From the NCBI GenBank assembly GCA_036555325.1, contig DATBLQ010000005.1:1-64000 (forward strand): 64,000 nt of DNA, in the 5' to 3' direction. The translations under genes were made by a program, and so were the position numbers. This document shows, in pieces, positions 8,484-17,143 of this stretch. Position 1 is the first letter of the stretch. The number at the start of each line of letters is the position of its first letter. The notes below the pieces were generated by a model. That model made no database searches and was not told where the DNA came from. It was given only the letters and a program-made list of their open reading frames with translations. The stretch is from DATBLQ01 sp036555325 (GTDB lineage Bacteria > Pseudomonadota > Alphaproteobacteria > Rhizobiales > Aestuariivirgaceae).

Positions 8484-8527
8484 TTGTTTAGTGTTTTGTG
8501 ATTTTACTAAACAAAGCTACTAAACAA
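8484..8527. promoter_or_regulatory. Triple 9-bp operator before the dihydroxyacetone operon
   Basis: TTGTTTAGT at 8484-8492 and its exact complement ACTAAACAA at 8506-8514 form an inverted repeat with a 13-bp spacer; a third half-site ACTAAACAA follows at 8519-8527. The site is AT-rich against its surroundings and lies 86 bp before the binding-protein ATG. The geometry fits a dimeric repressor plus an extra half-site; the regulator is not identified. The HTH-like protein at 17144 is one candidate. Confidence 0.7.
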
Positions 8528-8612
8528 GAATTCAGTACTGCCGGTGTCGGTGGAAGCTGATGCGCTAGCCCGGCCGTGGGCGCCGGAGGCGATTCACATG
8601 GGAGGAGACCCG

Positions 8613-9941
8613 ATGACCAAGCTTTTGAAAGCTGCGGTGACGCTAACCGTCGCCGGTTTCGTTTCATCCGCCGGCTTCACTCGAGCCGAGGCAGCCGAAC
8701 TTACGCTGTGCTGGGCCGCGTGGGACCCGGCCAACGCACTCGTTGAGTTATCGAAGGATTTCGAGGCGCAAACCGGAACGACGATGAAATACGAGTTCGT
8801 ACCGTGGCCGAACTTCGCCGATCGTTTTCTGAATGAACTCAACTCTGGTGGCAAGCTATGCGATCTGTTGATCGGTGACTCGCAATGGCTCGGTGGATCG
8901 GCTGAGAACGGTTACTACGTAAAGCTCAACGACTTCTTTGAAAAGGAAGGCATATCAATGGACGACTTCGCGCCGGCCACTGTCTATGCCTATACTACGT
9001 GGCCCAAGGGAACGCCGAATTATTGGGCACTCCCGGCCATGGGCGACGCCAATGCCTGGGTCTATCGAAAGGACTGGTTCGGGCGGCCCGAGCTTCAGGC
9101 CGAGTTCAAGCAGAAATACGGCCGTGACTTGGCACCTCCAAAAACCTGGACCGAACTCAAGGACATCGCTGAATTCTTCCAGGGCCGCCAGATCGATGGC
9201 AAGACCGTATATGGCGCAGCGATCTTTACAGAGCGCGGCTCTGAAGGAATCACCATGGGCGCCACTTCGGCGCTCTATTCCTTTGGTTTCAAATATGAAA
9301 CCGAGCCCGGCACCTACGAGATGCAAGGGGCGGTGAACTCGGAAGACTCCATTAAAGGCCTCGAGTTCTATAAGGAACTGTACAAGTGCTGCACACCGCC
9401 CGGCTACAACGACAGCTATATGGGTGAAGGGCTTGACGCATTTAAATCCGGCACTGTTGCCTTGATGATGAACTGGTTCGCGTTCTGGCCGGGAATGTAT
9501 AAGGACGAAAATGTGGGCGGCGACAAGATCGGCTTCTTTGTCAATCCAAAGCAGAAGGTGGAAGCCTCAACGCTTGGAGGACAGGGCATCTCTGTCGTTG
9601 CCAATACCGATAACATGGAAGGCGCTCTCCAGTACATCAAGTGGTTCGCTCAGCCCGAGGTGCAGAAGAAATGGTGGTCTCTCGGCGGTTATGCCTGTCA
9701 CAAGGCAGTGCTGAACGATCCCAGCTTCCCTCAATCGCAGCCTTTTGCTGCCGACTTCCTCAAGGCCATGGCGAGCGTTCAGGATTTTTGGCAGGAGCCG
9801 GCCTATGCTTCACTGCTGCAATCCATGCAGAAGCGTCTGCATGACTATGTCGTGGCCGATCAGGGAACGGCTAAGGAAGCTCTCGACAAGCTGATCGAGG
9901 ATTGGACCGCAGTCTTCAAAGAAGAAGGCAAGATCCAGTAA
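8613..9941 (+). CDS. ABC carbohydrate/polyol substrate-binding protein (GlpV-like position)
   Basis: Periplasmic binding protein of the extracellular solute-binding family 1, 442 residues. Signal peptide to about residue 28 (RAEAAE), then the mature domain (LTLCWAAWDPANALVELSKD). The ATG at 8613 follows GGAGGAG at 8 bp; the longer frame from 8544 adds no signal-like sequence. First gene of the operon that ends with dhaK. The order binding protein, two permeases, small membrane protein and two ATPases contains the same set of parts as the GlpSTPQUV glycerol importer described in Rhizobium leguminosarum (from memory). The ligand is inferred to be dihydroxyacetone, glycerol or a close relative. 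Confidence 0.88.
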   Translation: MTKLLKAAVTLTVAGFVSSAGFTRAEAAELTLCWAAWDPANALVELSKDFEAQTGTTMKYEFVPWPNFADRFLNELNSGGKLCDLLIGDSQWLGGSAENGYYVKLNDFFEKEGISMDDFAPATVYAYTTWPKGTPNYWALPAMGDANAWVYRKDWFGRPELQAEFKQKYGRDLAPPKTWTELKDIAEFFQGRQIDGKTVYGAAIFTERGSEGITMGATSALYSFGFKYETEPGTYEMQGAVNSEDSIKGLEFYKELYKCCTPPGYNDSYMGEGLDAFKSGTVALMMNWFAFWPGMYKDENVGGDKIGFFVNPKQKVEASTLGGQGISVVANTDNMEGALQYIKWFAQPEVQKKWWSLGGYACHKAVLNDPSFPQSQPFAADFLKAMASVQDFWQEPAYASLLQSMQKRLHDYVVADQGTAKEALDKLIEDWTAVFKEEGKIQ

Positions 9942-9958
9942 CTCTCATCGTCATGTCA

Positions 9959-9988
9959 TTGTTCCCCGCCTAAACGAGCGGGGAACAA
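9959..9988 (+). promoter_or_regulatory. Intercistronic hairpin between binding-protein and permease genes
   Basis: A perfect 11-bp stem (TTGTTCCCCGC with GCGGGGAACAA) and 8-nt loop, not followed by a T-run. Such structures typically stabilise the upstream message or partly attenuate transcription, giving more binding protein than permease. The next ATG is 30 bp further. Confidence 0.75.
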
Positions 9989-10018
9989 TCCGGCCCGGCT
10001 GGCCAGTGTTGGTACTCC

Positions 10019-10972
10019 ATGGCACAGGTTGCACAAATCGCTGAAAGCTTTGCCGCAACAACTCCCCCTGGCATTGCCGGAGTCGTACGCGGGCTATCTG
10101 ATCGGGCAATTGCTTGGCTCTTCATTACGCCGACCATAGTCCTGCTTCTGGCAATCAACATTTTCCCGCTCATTTGGACTATCAGGCTTTCTTTCACCAA
10201 CTATCGCGCCAACCGGCCAAATGCTCCGATTAAATATGTCGGCACAGATAATTATGCTGCCATCCTGGGCAATTCCGATATCTGGGCGGCAATGCAATCA
10301 ACAGCCCATTTCGTGTTCTGGACAATCCTGCTGCAGACCGTGATCGGCTTCGGCCTTGCATACCTCATCGACCGCAAGTTCCGCGGACATGCGTTGTGGA
10401 CCACTATCATTTTGATACCGATGATGTTGTCACCGGCGGTCGTCGGCAATTTCTGGCGCTTTATGTATCAACCGCAAATCGGCCTGTTTAACTATGTGGT
10501 TTCCTTCTTTACCGGCATTCCGCCATCCTCATTTGAGATGACTGGCTCGGTGGCCCTGGCACCATGGTCGATAATTATCGTCGATACCTGGATGTGGACG
10601 CCTTACGTGATGCTGATTTGCTTGGCAGGCCTTCGTTCGATCCCTTCTTATATTTATGAGGCTGCAGAAGTCGACCGTGCATCCCGATGGCGGCAGTTCT
10701 GGTCGATCACGCTGCCGATGGCGCTGCCGTTCATCATGCTGGCGGTGCTGTTCCGCGGCATCGAGAATTTCAAAATGTTTGACATGGTCAATTTGCTCAC
10801 CGGCGGTGGCCCCGGATCGACGACCGAAGTGGCGTCGATCACGCTCAAAAGGGAAGCATTCGAGAAATGGCGCACCGGCTATTCCTCGGCTTTCGCCATT
10901 ATTCTCTTTGTAACAGTGTTCGGATTGGCAAACATCTACGTAAAGGCGCTCAACCGCGTCAAGCAACGATGA
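10019..10972 (+). CDS. ABC sugar/polyol permease, MalF/UgpA type
   Basis: 317-residue inner-membrane permease with about six membrane segments, starting with the helix LFITPTIVLLLAINIFPLIW at ~residue 35. It carries the ATPase-contact EAA loop (EAAEVDRASRWRQFWSITLP). It ends with a 4-bp ATGA overlap with the second permease gene, so the two are translationally coupled and presumably form the heterodimeric channel. Confidence 0.92.
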   Translation: MAQVAQIAESFAATTPPGIAGVVRGLSDRAIAWLFITPTIVLLLAINIFPLIWTIRLSFTNYRANRPNAPIKYVGTDNYAAILGNSDIWAAMQSTAHFVFWTILLQTVIGFGLAYLIDRKFRGHALWTTIILIPMMLSPAVVGNFWRFMYQPQIGLFNYVVSFFTGIPPSSFEMTGSVALAPWSIIIVDTWMWTPYVMLICLAGLRSIPSYIYEAAEVDRASRWRQFWSITLPMALPFIMLAVLFRGIENFKMFDMVNLLTGGGPGSTTEVASITLKREAFEKWRTGYSSAFAIILFVTVFGLANIYVKALNRVKQR

Positions 10973-11925
10973 CGAAATATCTCACCACGGCGCATTCGAT
11001 CGTCGAGCCCAGCGCGGTCGCCAAGCGGGTAGCAGCGGGTGTCGTTATTATCTATGCGGTGATCACCATGATCCCGCTGTTTTGGATTTTCATCACCGGA
11101 TTGAAGACACCACCGGACTCAATTTCCTATCCGCCAAAAATTATCTTCACTCCCTCGCTGGAAGGCTATTGCAATCTGTTCACTACACGGACGCGGCAGA
11201 CAAAGGGATACATAGAACAGCTGGGGCCTCCCGCTCATGTTTGCGATAAGATCACGCGAAGCCGCGACATGGTGATCGCCGGACCGTCCAACTACATGCC
11301 GCGCTTTGTCAATTCGCTGGTGATTGCCTTCGGTTCCACTTTTGGCGCGGTTGTTCTTGGTGTCCTTGCAGCCTACGGTTTTTCGCGCTTCCACGTGCCG
11401 CTTAAAGACGATCTCCTATTCTTCATTCTGTCCACGCGGATGATGCCGCCGATCGCGGTCGCCATTCCAATTTATCTTATGTACCGAAACCTCGGATTGT
11501 CGGATACGGCGTTCGGAATGATTCTGCTTTACATGGCTGTAAATGTGTCGCTCGCCGTGTGGCTGCTCAAGGGGTTCATCGATGAAATTCCCCGCGAATA
11601 TGAGGAGGCAGCGATGGTTGACGGCTACACGCGGTTGCAGGCTTTCCGCAAGGTGGTGCTGCCGCAAGCCGCAACCGGCATTGCCGCCACTGCCATTTTC
11701 TGCCTGATCTTTGCGTGGAATGAATATGCATTCGCCGTTCTGCTGACCTCTGGACAGGCACAAACGGCGCCACCTTTTATCCCGACCATCATTGGCGAAG
11801 GCGGCATGGACTGGCCGGCTGTCGGAGGCGGGACGACGTTGTTTCTCATCCCGATCCTGGTTTTCACGATCCTACTCAGGAAACATTTGTTGCGAGGTAT
11901 CACTTTTGGGGCGGTGCGCAAATGA
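10969..11925 (+). CDS. ABC sugar/polyol permease, MalG/UgpE type
   Basis: 318 residues, six predicted membrane segments, with the EAA loop EEAAMVDGYTRLQAFRKVVLP. It contains a ~45-residue periplasmic insertion after the first helix (the TRTRQTKGYIEQLG region) that is longer than in MalG. Start chosen at the ATG inside the ATGA overlap with the previous gene; an upstream extension from 10867 lies entirely inside that gene. It overlaps the following small gene by 4 bp. Confidence 0.92.
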   Translation: MTKYLTTAHSIVEPSAVAKRVAAGVVIIYAVITMIPLFWIFITGLKTPPDSISYPPKIIFTPSLEGYCNLFTTRTRQTKGYIEQLGPPAHVCDKITRSRDMVIAGPSNYMPRFVNSLVIAFGSTFGAVVLGVLAAYGFSRFHVPLKDDLLFFILSTRMMPPIAVAIPIYLMYRNLGLSDTAFGMILLYMAVNVSLAVWLLKGFIDEIPREYEEAAMVDGYTRLQAFRKVVLPQAATGIAATAIFCLIFAWNEYAFAVLLTSGQAQTAPPFIPTIIGEGGMDWPAVGGGTTLFLIPILVFTILLRKHLLRGITFGAVRK

Positions 11926-12128
11926 ACGATGCTGTCCGCCGCGAAACGATCCTGGAAAGTCTGCTGAAATTCCGGCGCGGGCCATGGGAAGGCTTGGCCA
12001 CCATTCTTATCGGGCTGGGCGTTCTGATGCTGATGCAGCCTTTCTCGGTGACGCTTTACACCTATTCCTTTGTCACCACACTTGCTGGTTCCGCTCTCTT
12101 CCTCATCGTTTCGAAGTTCCCGGAATGA
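11922..12128 (+). CDS. Small two-helix membrane protein of the importer operon (GlpU-like)
   Basis: 68 residues: a charged N-terminus (residues 1-22), helix ATILIGLGVLMLMQ, then a second helix (SFVTTLAGSALFLIV). It overlaps the permease gene by ATGA and is followed 4 bp later by the ATPase gene, so it is an integral part of the operon. A small membrane protein of unknown role (GlpU) is part of the R. leguminosarum glycerol importer; equivalence here is inferred from size, topology and context. Confidence 0.75.
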   Translation: MNDAVRRETILESLLKFRRGPWEGLATILIGLGVLMLMQPFSVTLYTYSFVTTLAGSALFLIVSKFPE

Positions 12129-12132
12129 GCCC

Positions 12133-13230
12133 ATGGCCGAGATCCGCGTCGAACATCTCAGAAAGGACTTTGGCGATTTCGTAGCGGTGAAGGACTCATC
12201 CTTCATCATTCCCAATGGTTCCTTCTTCGTGATGCTGGGTCCTTCCGGCTGTGGCAAGACAACCACGCTGCGCATGATCGCCGGGCTGGAACTGCCCAGC
12301 GAAGGCAAAATCCTTCTTGACGGGGAGGATGTGGCCTTCAAGCGGGCGTCCGAGCGCGACATCGCTTTTGTCTTCCAGCTCTTCGCCCTTTATCCGCACA
12401 TGAACGTGCGCCGGAACATCGGTTTTCCACTGCTGTGCCAGGGGACGCCAAAGGCGGAAATTCGCGCACGGGTCGAAGAAACGGCCAAGCTTCTGCGCAT
12501 CGATCATCTAATCGACTTGCCAGTTTCGGGGCTCGCCGGCGGGGATCGCCAGCGGGTGGCGCTCGCACGAGCCATCGTGCGCCGGCCCAAGGCCTTTCTC
12601 ATGGATGAGCCGCTCGGGACTCTCGATACGGAATTCCGCGCGCTCATGACTGAAGAGTTACGTCAACTGCACAATCGCATTGGCGCAACGACGGTCTATG
12701 TGACTCACGACCAGCTCGAGGCAATGTCCATGGCCGATCAAATAGCGGTGATGAATCAGGGCGTCGTTGAACAACTTGGCACGCCACAGGAGATCTACGA
12801 TCGGCCCGCGACCTTGTTCGTTGCCGACTTCATCGGTTCGCCGGCAATGAATCTCATTCCGTTCAGAGGAACGGTCGCTAAGGGGGCAAGAACTGTCGAA
12901 CTCAATGGCGCAACGATACCTGTACCCGAACTTTGCGAAGGCAAAGCCGAGAGCGAACTGGTGTTAGGTGCGCGGCCCGAGCATGTTATTTTCGATGAAC
13001 GATCCAAATTCCGTGGCGAAGTATTCGGGACCGAGTATCTGGGAACGACGCAGATCGTCTCGGTCAAGACCGAACATGGACAAGTCAAGGCGCGGGTTCC
13101 GGCGCATGTAAAAATGAGGGCAGGAGAGACTGTCGGGCTATCGTTTATGAGGGATCGGCTGTCGATTTTCGATAAGGAAAACGGCCGGGCGATGAAATCA
13201 ACTCTTCACCTGGGGGCCGGAAATGGCTGA
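12133..13230 (+). CDS. ABC importer ATPase 1 (GlpS/UgpC type) with altered signature motif
   Basis: 365 residues: nucleotide-binding domain (1-~235) and a C-terminal TOBE-type regulatory region. Walker A GPSGCGKTTT, Q-loop VFQ, Walker B FLMDEP and H-loop VTHDQ are normal. The ABC signature reads LAGGD instead of LSGGQ, replacing both the serine and the glutamine, so one of the two composite ATP sites of the heterodimer may be weaker. The start ATG at 12133 lies 4 bp after the small membrane-protein gene. Overlaps the second ATPase gene by 8 bp. Confidence 0.92.
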   Translation: MAEIRVEHLRKDFGDFVAVKDSSFIIPNGSFFVMLGPSGCGKTTTLRMIAGLELPSEGKILLDGEDVAFKRASERDIAFVFQLFALYPHMNVRRNIGFPLLCQGTPKAEIRARVEETAKLLRIDHLIDLPVSGLAGGDRQRVALARAIVRRPKAFLMDEPLGTLDTEFRALMTEELRQLHNRIGATTVYVTHDQLEAMSMADQIAVMNQGVVEQLGTPQEIYDRPATLFVADFIGSPAMNLIPFRGTVAKGARTVELNGATIPVPELCEGKAESELVLGARPEHVIFDERSKFRGEVFGTEYLGTTQIVSVKTEHGQVKARVPAHVKMRAGETVGLSFMRDRLSIFDKENGRAMKSTLHLGAGNG

Positions 13231-14248
13231 GGTCAGTCTGCGCGGACTCAAGAAAAGTTTCAATCGGCTTGCCGCGGTCGATGGGATAGACCTGGACCTC
13301 GCTGAGGGAGAGTTTGTTGTTCTACTCGGACCAACGGGGGCAGGAAAGACGACCACCTTGCGCCTCATCGCCGGGCTTGAACAGGCCGATGCGGGCAAAG
13401 TGCTGATCGGCGGGCGGGACGTATCACCTTTGGGGCCCGCTTCACGTGACGTGGCTTTCGTATTCCAGCAATATTCGCTTTATCCGCATTTGTCGGTGTA
13501 CGACAATTTGGCCTTCCCGTTGCGCTCACCGGCGCGACGTGTGCCGGACAAGGAAATCAAAGACAGGATCGGGCAAATAGCCGAGCTCTTACGCATTTCC
13601 CACAAGCTAAACAGCAGGGCCACCCAGCTTTCCGGCGGCGAAATGCAGCGCGTCGCCATTGGTCGAGCGCTGGTGCGGCGTCCGGCGATCTATCTCATGG
13701 ATGAACCTTTGTCATCGCTCGATGCCAAGCTCAGGGGTGAATTGCGGCTCGAGCTAAAACGCATCCAGCAGGACCTGGGTGCGACCATCCTTTATGTGAC
13801 TCACGATCAGATCGAAGCGATGACCATGGCCGATCGCATCGGCGTGATCAGCAAGGGCAAGCTGGTGCAGGTTGGCAGTCCGCGTGAAATCTATGAAAGC
13901 CCCAGGAGCATCTATGTGGCGCAGCGTCTGGGTCAGCCGCCGATCAATTTGTTGCCGGCCGGAATTCTGTTGAACGGCGCAAGCCCATCAGGTGTGACGA
14001 TGGTCGGAGCGCGAACCGAGCATCTCAAGATCCGCAAGGCGGAGACGGGCAATGGCACGGTCGAATGGATCGAGCATTTGGGCGACCAGAACCATCTGCA
14101 TGTGAAGGTCGGCAAACATAAGATCACAACCCTGACGAGCCCGGCTACCGAGCTCAACTCGGGCGACCGCGTGGCAATCGAGCTTGAGCACCCGCTCTAT
14201 TTCGACTCAAATGGCAATAGAATTCTCAGGCAGCTCGATGAACCTTGA
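13223..14248 (+). CDS. ABC importer ATPase 2 (GlpT/UgpC type)
   Basis: 341 residues with canonical Walker A (GPTGAGKTTT), signature LSGGEMQRVA, Walker B (YLMDEPLSSLD) and H-loop (VTHDQ), followed by a shorter TOBE region. Two different ATPase genes side by side imply a heterodimeric motor with ATPase 1, as in GlpS/GlpT. It overlaps dhaL by 11 bp, tying transport directly to phosphorylation. Confidence 0.92.
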   Translation: MAEVSLRGLKKSFNRLAAVDGIDLDLAEGEFVVLLGPTGAGKTTTLRLIAGLEQADAGKVLIGGRDVSPLGPASRDVAFVFQQYSLYPHLSVYDNLAFPLRSPARRVPDKEIKDRIGQIAELLRISHKLNSRATQLSGGEMQRVAIGRALVRRPAIYLMDEPLSSLDAKLRGELRLELKRIQQDLGATILYVTHDQIEAMTMADRIGVISKGKLVQVGSPREIYESPRSIYVAQRLGQPPINLLPAGILLNGASPSGVTMVGARTEHLKIRKAETGNGTVEWIEHLGDQNHLHVKVGKHKITTLTSPATELNSGDRVAIELEHPLYFDSNGNRILRQLDEP

Positions 14249-14840
14249 TCTCAAAAAACTCACTCAGACTGTGGCTACGCGGGTTATCTCGCATGCAGAA
14301 GAATTGACTGTGCTCGATTCGGCAATCGGGGATGCGGACCACGGGCTCAATATGAAACGCGGATTTGAAGCAGTTCTAGGCGATCTCGAGAGCATTTCTG
14401 CAAAGCCATTGCCGGATGCGCTCAAGGCCGTGGGCACCGCCCTGGTGATGAAAGTGGGCGGTGCATCGGGCCCTCTGTACGGCACGCTGTTTATGACGCT
14501 TGGCAAGGAGCTTGGCACATCGCCAAATATTGCAGATGTCGGCCGAGCCCTGGCGGCTGCTGTGGAGGCCATGAAGTTGCGGGGCAAGTCTGATGTGGGT
14601 CAGAAAACGATGCTGGACGTGCTCGCACCCGTTGCCGCCGTGTTGGCGAGCGAAGAGTCCAATCCTGGCTCCATCCGCGAAAAGGCCAGAAGCCTGGCCG
14701 AGGCAACAATTCCGATGAAGGCAACGCGAGGGCGCGCTTCATTTCTGGGCGAAAGGTCGATCGGCCATATGGATCCCGGTGCTCGCTCGAGCGAGTTGAT
14801 GATTGATGCGGTGTGCGATGTTTGGGAGGGTAGGGCATGA
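14238..14840 (+). CDS. dhaL: Dihydroxyacetone kinase ADP-binding subunit DhaL
   Basis: Carries the ADP that is rephosphorylated by DhaM and passes phosphate to dihydroxyacetone bound to DhaK. 200 residues; the Mg-ADP ligands appear as D27, D32 and D34 in DSAIGDADHG, followed by the SGPLYGTLF loop and the C-terminal GERSIGHMDPGARSS nucleotide-binding segment. The ATG at 14238 sits within the end of the ATPase gene; the longer frame from 14184 is inside that gene. Followed by dhaM with a 4-bp overlap. Confidence 0.93.
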   Translation: MNLDLKKLTQTVATRVISHAEELTVLDSAIGDADHGLNMKRGFEAVLGDLESISAKPLPDALKAVGTALVMKVGGASGPLYGTLFMTLGKELGTSPNIADVGRALAAAVEAMKLRGKSDVGQKTMLDVLAPVAAVLASEESNPGSIREKARSLAEATIPMKATRGRASFLGERSIGHMDPGARSSELMIDAVCDVWEGRA

Positions 14841-15229
14841 GCAAGAAAGTAGGGATAGTGATCGTCTCACATTCGCCCGACATTGCGCGCGGCACCGCCG
14901 ATATGGTGCGGCAAATGGTGGGCAACGAAATTCCTTTAGGTTTTTGCGGCGGCAACCCGGATGGCGGCCTTGGTACCAGTGTGGAAAAAATCATCGCTGC
15001 CATTGAGGCGGCATGGTCGGAAAATGGTGTCGCCGTTCTTGTCGACCTCGGCGGTGCGGAAACAAACAGCGAGATGGCAATCGAGATGCTGCCGGCGGAC
15101 AGACAGGGAAAGGTCGTCATCTGCAATGCGCCGATCGTAGAGGGGGCAGTGATGGCAGCCACCGAATCCTGGGGTGGCGCCAGCTTGCAGGATGTGAAGC
15201 GAACTGCTGAAGAGTTGTCGCCGGCATGA
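14837..15229 (+). CDS. dhaM: Dihydroxyacetone kinase phosphotransfer subunit DhaM (EIIA domain only)
   Basis: Transfers phosphate from HPr to DhaL-bound ADP. 130 residues form a single mannose-type EIIA domain with the phosphorylated histidine at residue 12 (VIVSHSPDIA) and the conserved LVDLGGAETNSEMA loop. E. coli DhaM fuses this domain to HPr and an Enzyme I fragment; here those partners are separate genes immediately downstream. 4-bp overlap with dhaL. Confidence 0.93.
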   Translation: MSKKVGIVIVSHSPDIARGTADMVRQMVGNEIPLGFCGGNPDGGLGTSVEKIIAAIEAAWSENGVAVLVDLGGAETNSEMAIEMLPADRQGKVVICNAPIVEGAVMAATESWGGASLQDVKRTAEELSPA

Positions 15230-15264
15230 CAAAACGTTCGCCAACAGGAAGGGAAAATGGCGCC

Positions 15265-15546
15265 ATGCTCGCATCCGTGCGGATAACTCATGACGTGGGT
15301 CTTCATGCGCGGCCTTCCGTGAAATTGACGAAGCTTGCCAAAAGCTTCGCCTCGGCGATTGAACTAGCTCAAGCTAGCGAAGGGCCGTGGATAGATGCCA
15401 AGAGCATTGTGAAAGTCATGGCAATGAAGGTGAAAAAAGACACGACTCTCTACTTTCGGGCCCGAGGAGACGATGCCGAGCAAGCTGTAACAGCGCTGGT
15501 TTCGCTTGTTGAGGGCGACTTCGAGGATACCCACGCCAATGGGTGA
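15265..15546 (+). CDS. HPr family phosphocarrier protein dedicated to the Dha pathway
   Basis: 93 residues. The active-site histidine is H14 in VGLHARPSVKL, and the HPr regulatory-serine region appears as IDAKSIVKVMAMKV. It carries phosphate from Enzyme I to DhaM. Start chosen at 15265, where HPr homologues begin, after AGGAAGGG; an in-frame ATG at 15226 that overlaps the dhaM stop would add 13 residues and is equally possible given the operon's overlap pattern. Overlaps the Enzyme I gene by 8 bp. Confidence 0.9.
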   Translation: MLASVRITHDVGLHARPSVKLTKLAKSFASAIELAQASEGPWIDAKSIVKVMAMKVKKDTTLYFRARGDDAEQAVTALVSLVEGDFEDTHANG

Positions 15547-17140
15547 GCCGGTCGAAATCAAGGGGCAACCCGCTTCTGGAGGGATTGCCTCCGGCCCCCT
15601 AATCGTGCTTGGCGGTCACAGGCAAAAACGAATCAGCAGCGGTGATCCCAAGATCGAATTGTCTGATCTCCATAAGGCTCTCGCTGCCGCTGCGATCGAT
15701 TTGGCAGCTTTGATCAGCCGGGTCGATAAGGATGGAGGCGAAATTCTTGCCTTTCAGCTGGCCTTTCTCGAAGACGACACTCTCAAGTCCGCGGTCGAAG
15801 CTTTGATTATGGGCGGCAGCGCAGCCGACGAGGCTTGGCGAAAAGTCGTCGATGACGAGACAGGAGGCTACGAAACTGCTGATGATGAGTATTTCCGCGG
15901 ACGTGCCGCCGACATCAGGGAGGTTCGCGACCGAGTTCTGCGTTATCTCGACGGGTCGAGCGAGGCGACGGGGGCACCGGGAGCCATTCTAATAGGTGAA
16001 GAGCTTGGCCCGACGCTGTTTCTCGAAACCGATTGGTCAGGTGGCGGTGGAGTATTGCTTACCGCCGGCAGCTCTTCCAGCCATGTTGCCATGCTGGCCC
16101 GGGCCAGAGGGGTTCCGATGATCGTGGGCCTGGGAAACATCAACCTCAATGGTCATCGCGAAGCGATCATCGACGGCGAAACCGGTATCGCGGTGCTGAG
16201 CCCAAGCAGAGCAGAGCGGCAGCGCTTTGGGGCAAAGCTGCAGGAGCTCAACGACCGAACGATCCGTGAAGCGGAATTCCGGTACCGGCAGGGGATGACC
16301 GGGGATGGCGAGCGTATCGAAGTCATGATCAATGTCGCGAGCGCCGACGAGGTTGATCACATCGACATCTCGACCTGCGATGGCATCGGCCTCATGCGAA
16401 CCGAGTTCCTGTTTCGGGACGGGGCGCCCTTGCCCGACGAAGAGCAACAGTACCAGGCATATCGAAAGCTTCTTCTATGGGCCGGCAACAAACCGGTGAC
16501 GATCCGCACCCTTGATGCGGGAGGCGACAAACCGATTGGCGGCATTACGCCCGAGTCTGAGAGAAATCCGTTTCTGGGAAAGCGCGGCATACGCCTCACC
16601 CTTGCCCAGCCGAAAATCTTCATGTCGCAGCTCAGGGCGCTGGCGCGGGCAGCCGTGCACGGACGACTCAAGGTAATGATTCCGATGGTGACGGTGCCAG
16701 CTGAAATTGCCGAGACGGCGCGGCTCGTCGACATGGCAGTGCGCGAGCTTGATGCTGAGGGCATAGCTAATGCCCGGCCGCCAATCGGCATCATGGTGGA
16801 AGTGCCTGCAGCGGCGATAGCGCCTGAACTCTTCGCCGAGGCGGCTTTCTTCTCCATCGGTTCCAATGATCTCACGCAATATGTGACTGCCGCTGCCCGC
16901 GACGAGGCTTCTGTGGCGGCGCTGAATGATCCTGCGCATCCCGCAGTTCTCAAGCTAATTGCAGCGGTTGCCGAATTTGGCCGTAAACGCAGCATTCCTG
17001 TCAGCCTGTGTGGCGACATGGCCAGTGAACCGTGTTACCTCGAAGCCCTCCTCACCGCTGGTATCAAATCCCTTTCCGTCGCGCCATCGGCGATTGCACG
17101 CGTTAAGGCGGCCCTGACGGCCATAAGAATTGGGCGTTGA
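15539..17140 (+). CDS. PTS Enzyme I (PEP-protein phosphotransferase) of the Dha pathway
   Basis: 533 residues, the length of a plain Enzyme I without GAF domain. The phosphorylated histidine is H182 in GSSSSHVAMLARARGVP; PEP-binding segments include GIGLMRTEFLF, GGDKPI and FFSIGSNDLTQY, and the C-terminal catalytic cysteine lies in PVSLCGDMASEP. It takes phosphate from phosphoenolpyruvate and feeds HPr, DhaM and DhaL-ADP. No sugar-specific EII gene is nearby, so its purpose in this operon is kinase charging. The ATG at 15539 overlaps the HPr gene. Confidence 0.93.
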   Translation: MGEPVEIKGQPASGGIASGPLIVLGGHRQKRISSGDPKIELSDLHKALAAAAIDLAALISRVDKDGGEILAFQLAFLEDDTLKSAVEALIMGGSAADEAWRKVVDDETGGYETADDEYFRGRAADIREVRDRVLRYLDGSSEATGAPGAILIGEELGPTLFLETDWSGGGGVLLTAGSSSSHVAMLARARGVPMIVGLGNINLNGHREAIIDGETGIAVLSPSRAERQRFGAKLQELNDRTIREAEFRYRQGMTGDGERIEVMINVASADEVDHIDISTCDGIGLMRTEFLFRDGAPLPDEEQQYQAYRKLLLWAGNKPVTIRTLDAGGDKPIGGITPESERNPFLGKRGIRLTLAQPKIFMSQLRALARAAVHGRLKVMIPMVTVPAEIAETARLVDMAVRELDAEGIANARPPIGIMVEVPAAAIAPELFAEAAFFSIGSNDLTQYVTAAARDEASVAALNDPAHPAVLKLIAAVAEFGRKRSIPVSLCGDMASEPCYLEALLTAGIKSLSVAPSAIARVKAALTAIRIGR

Positions 17141-17143
17141 TCG

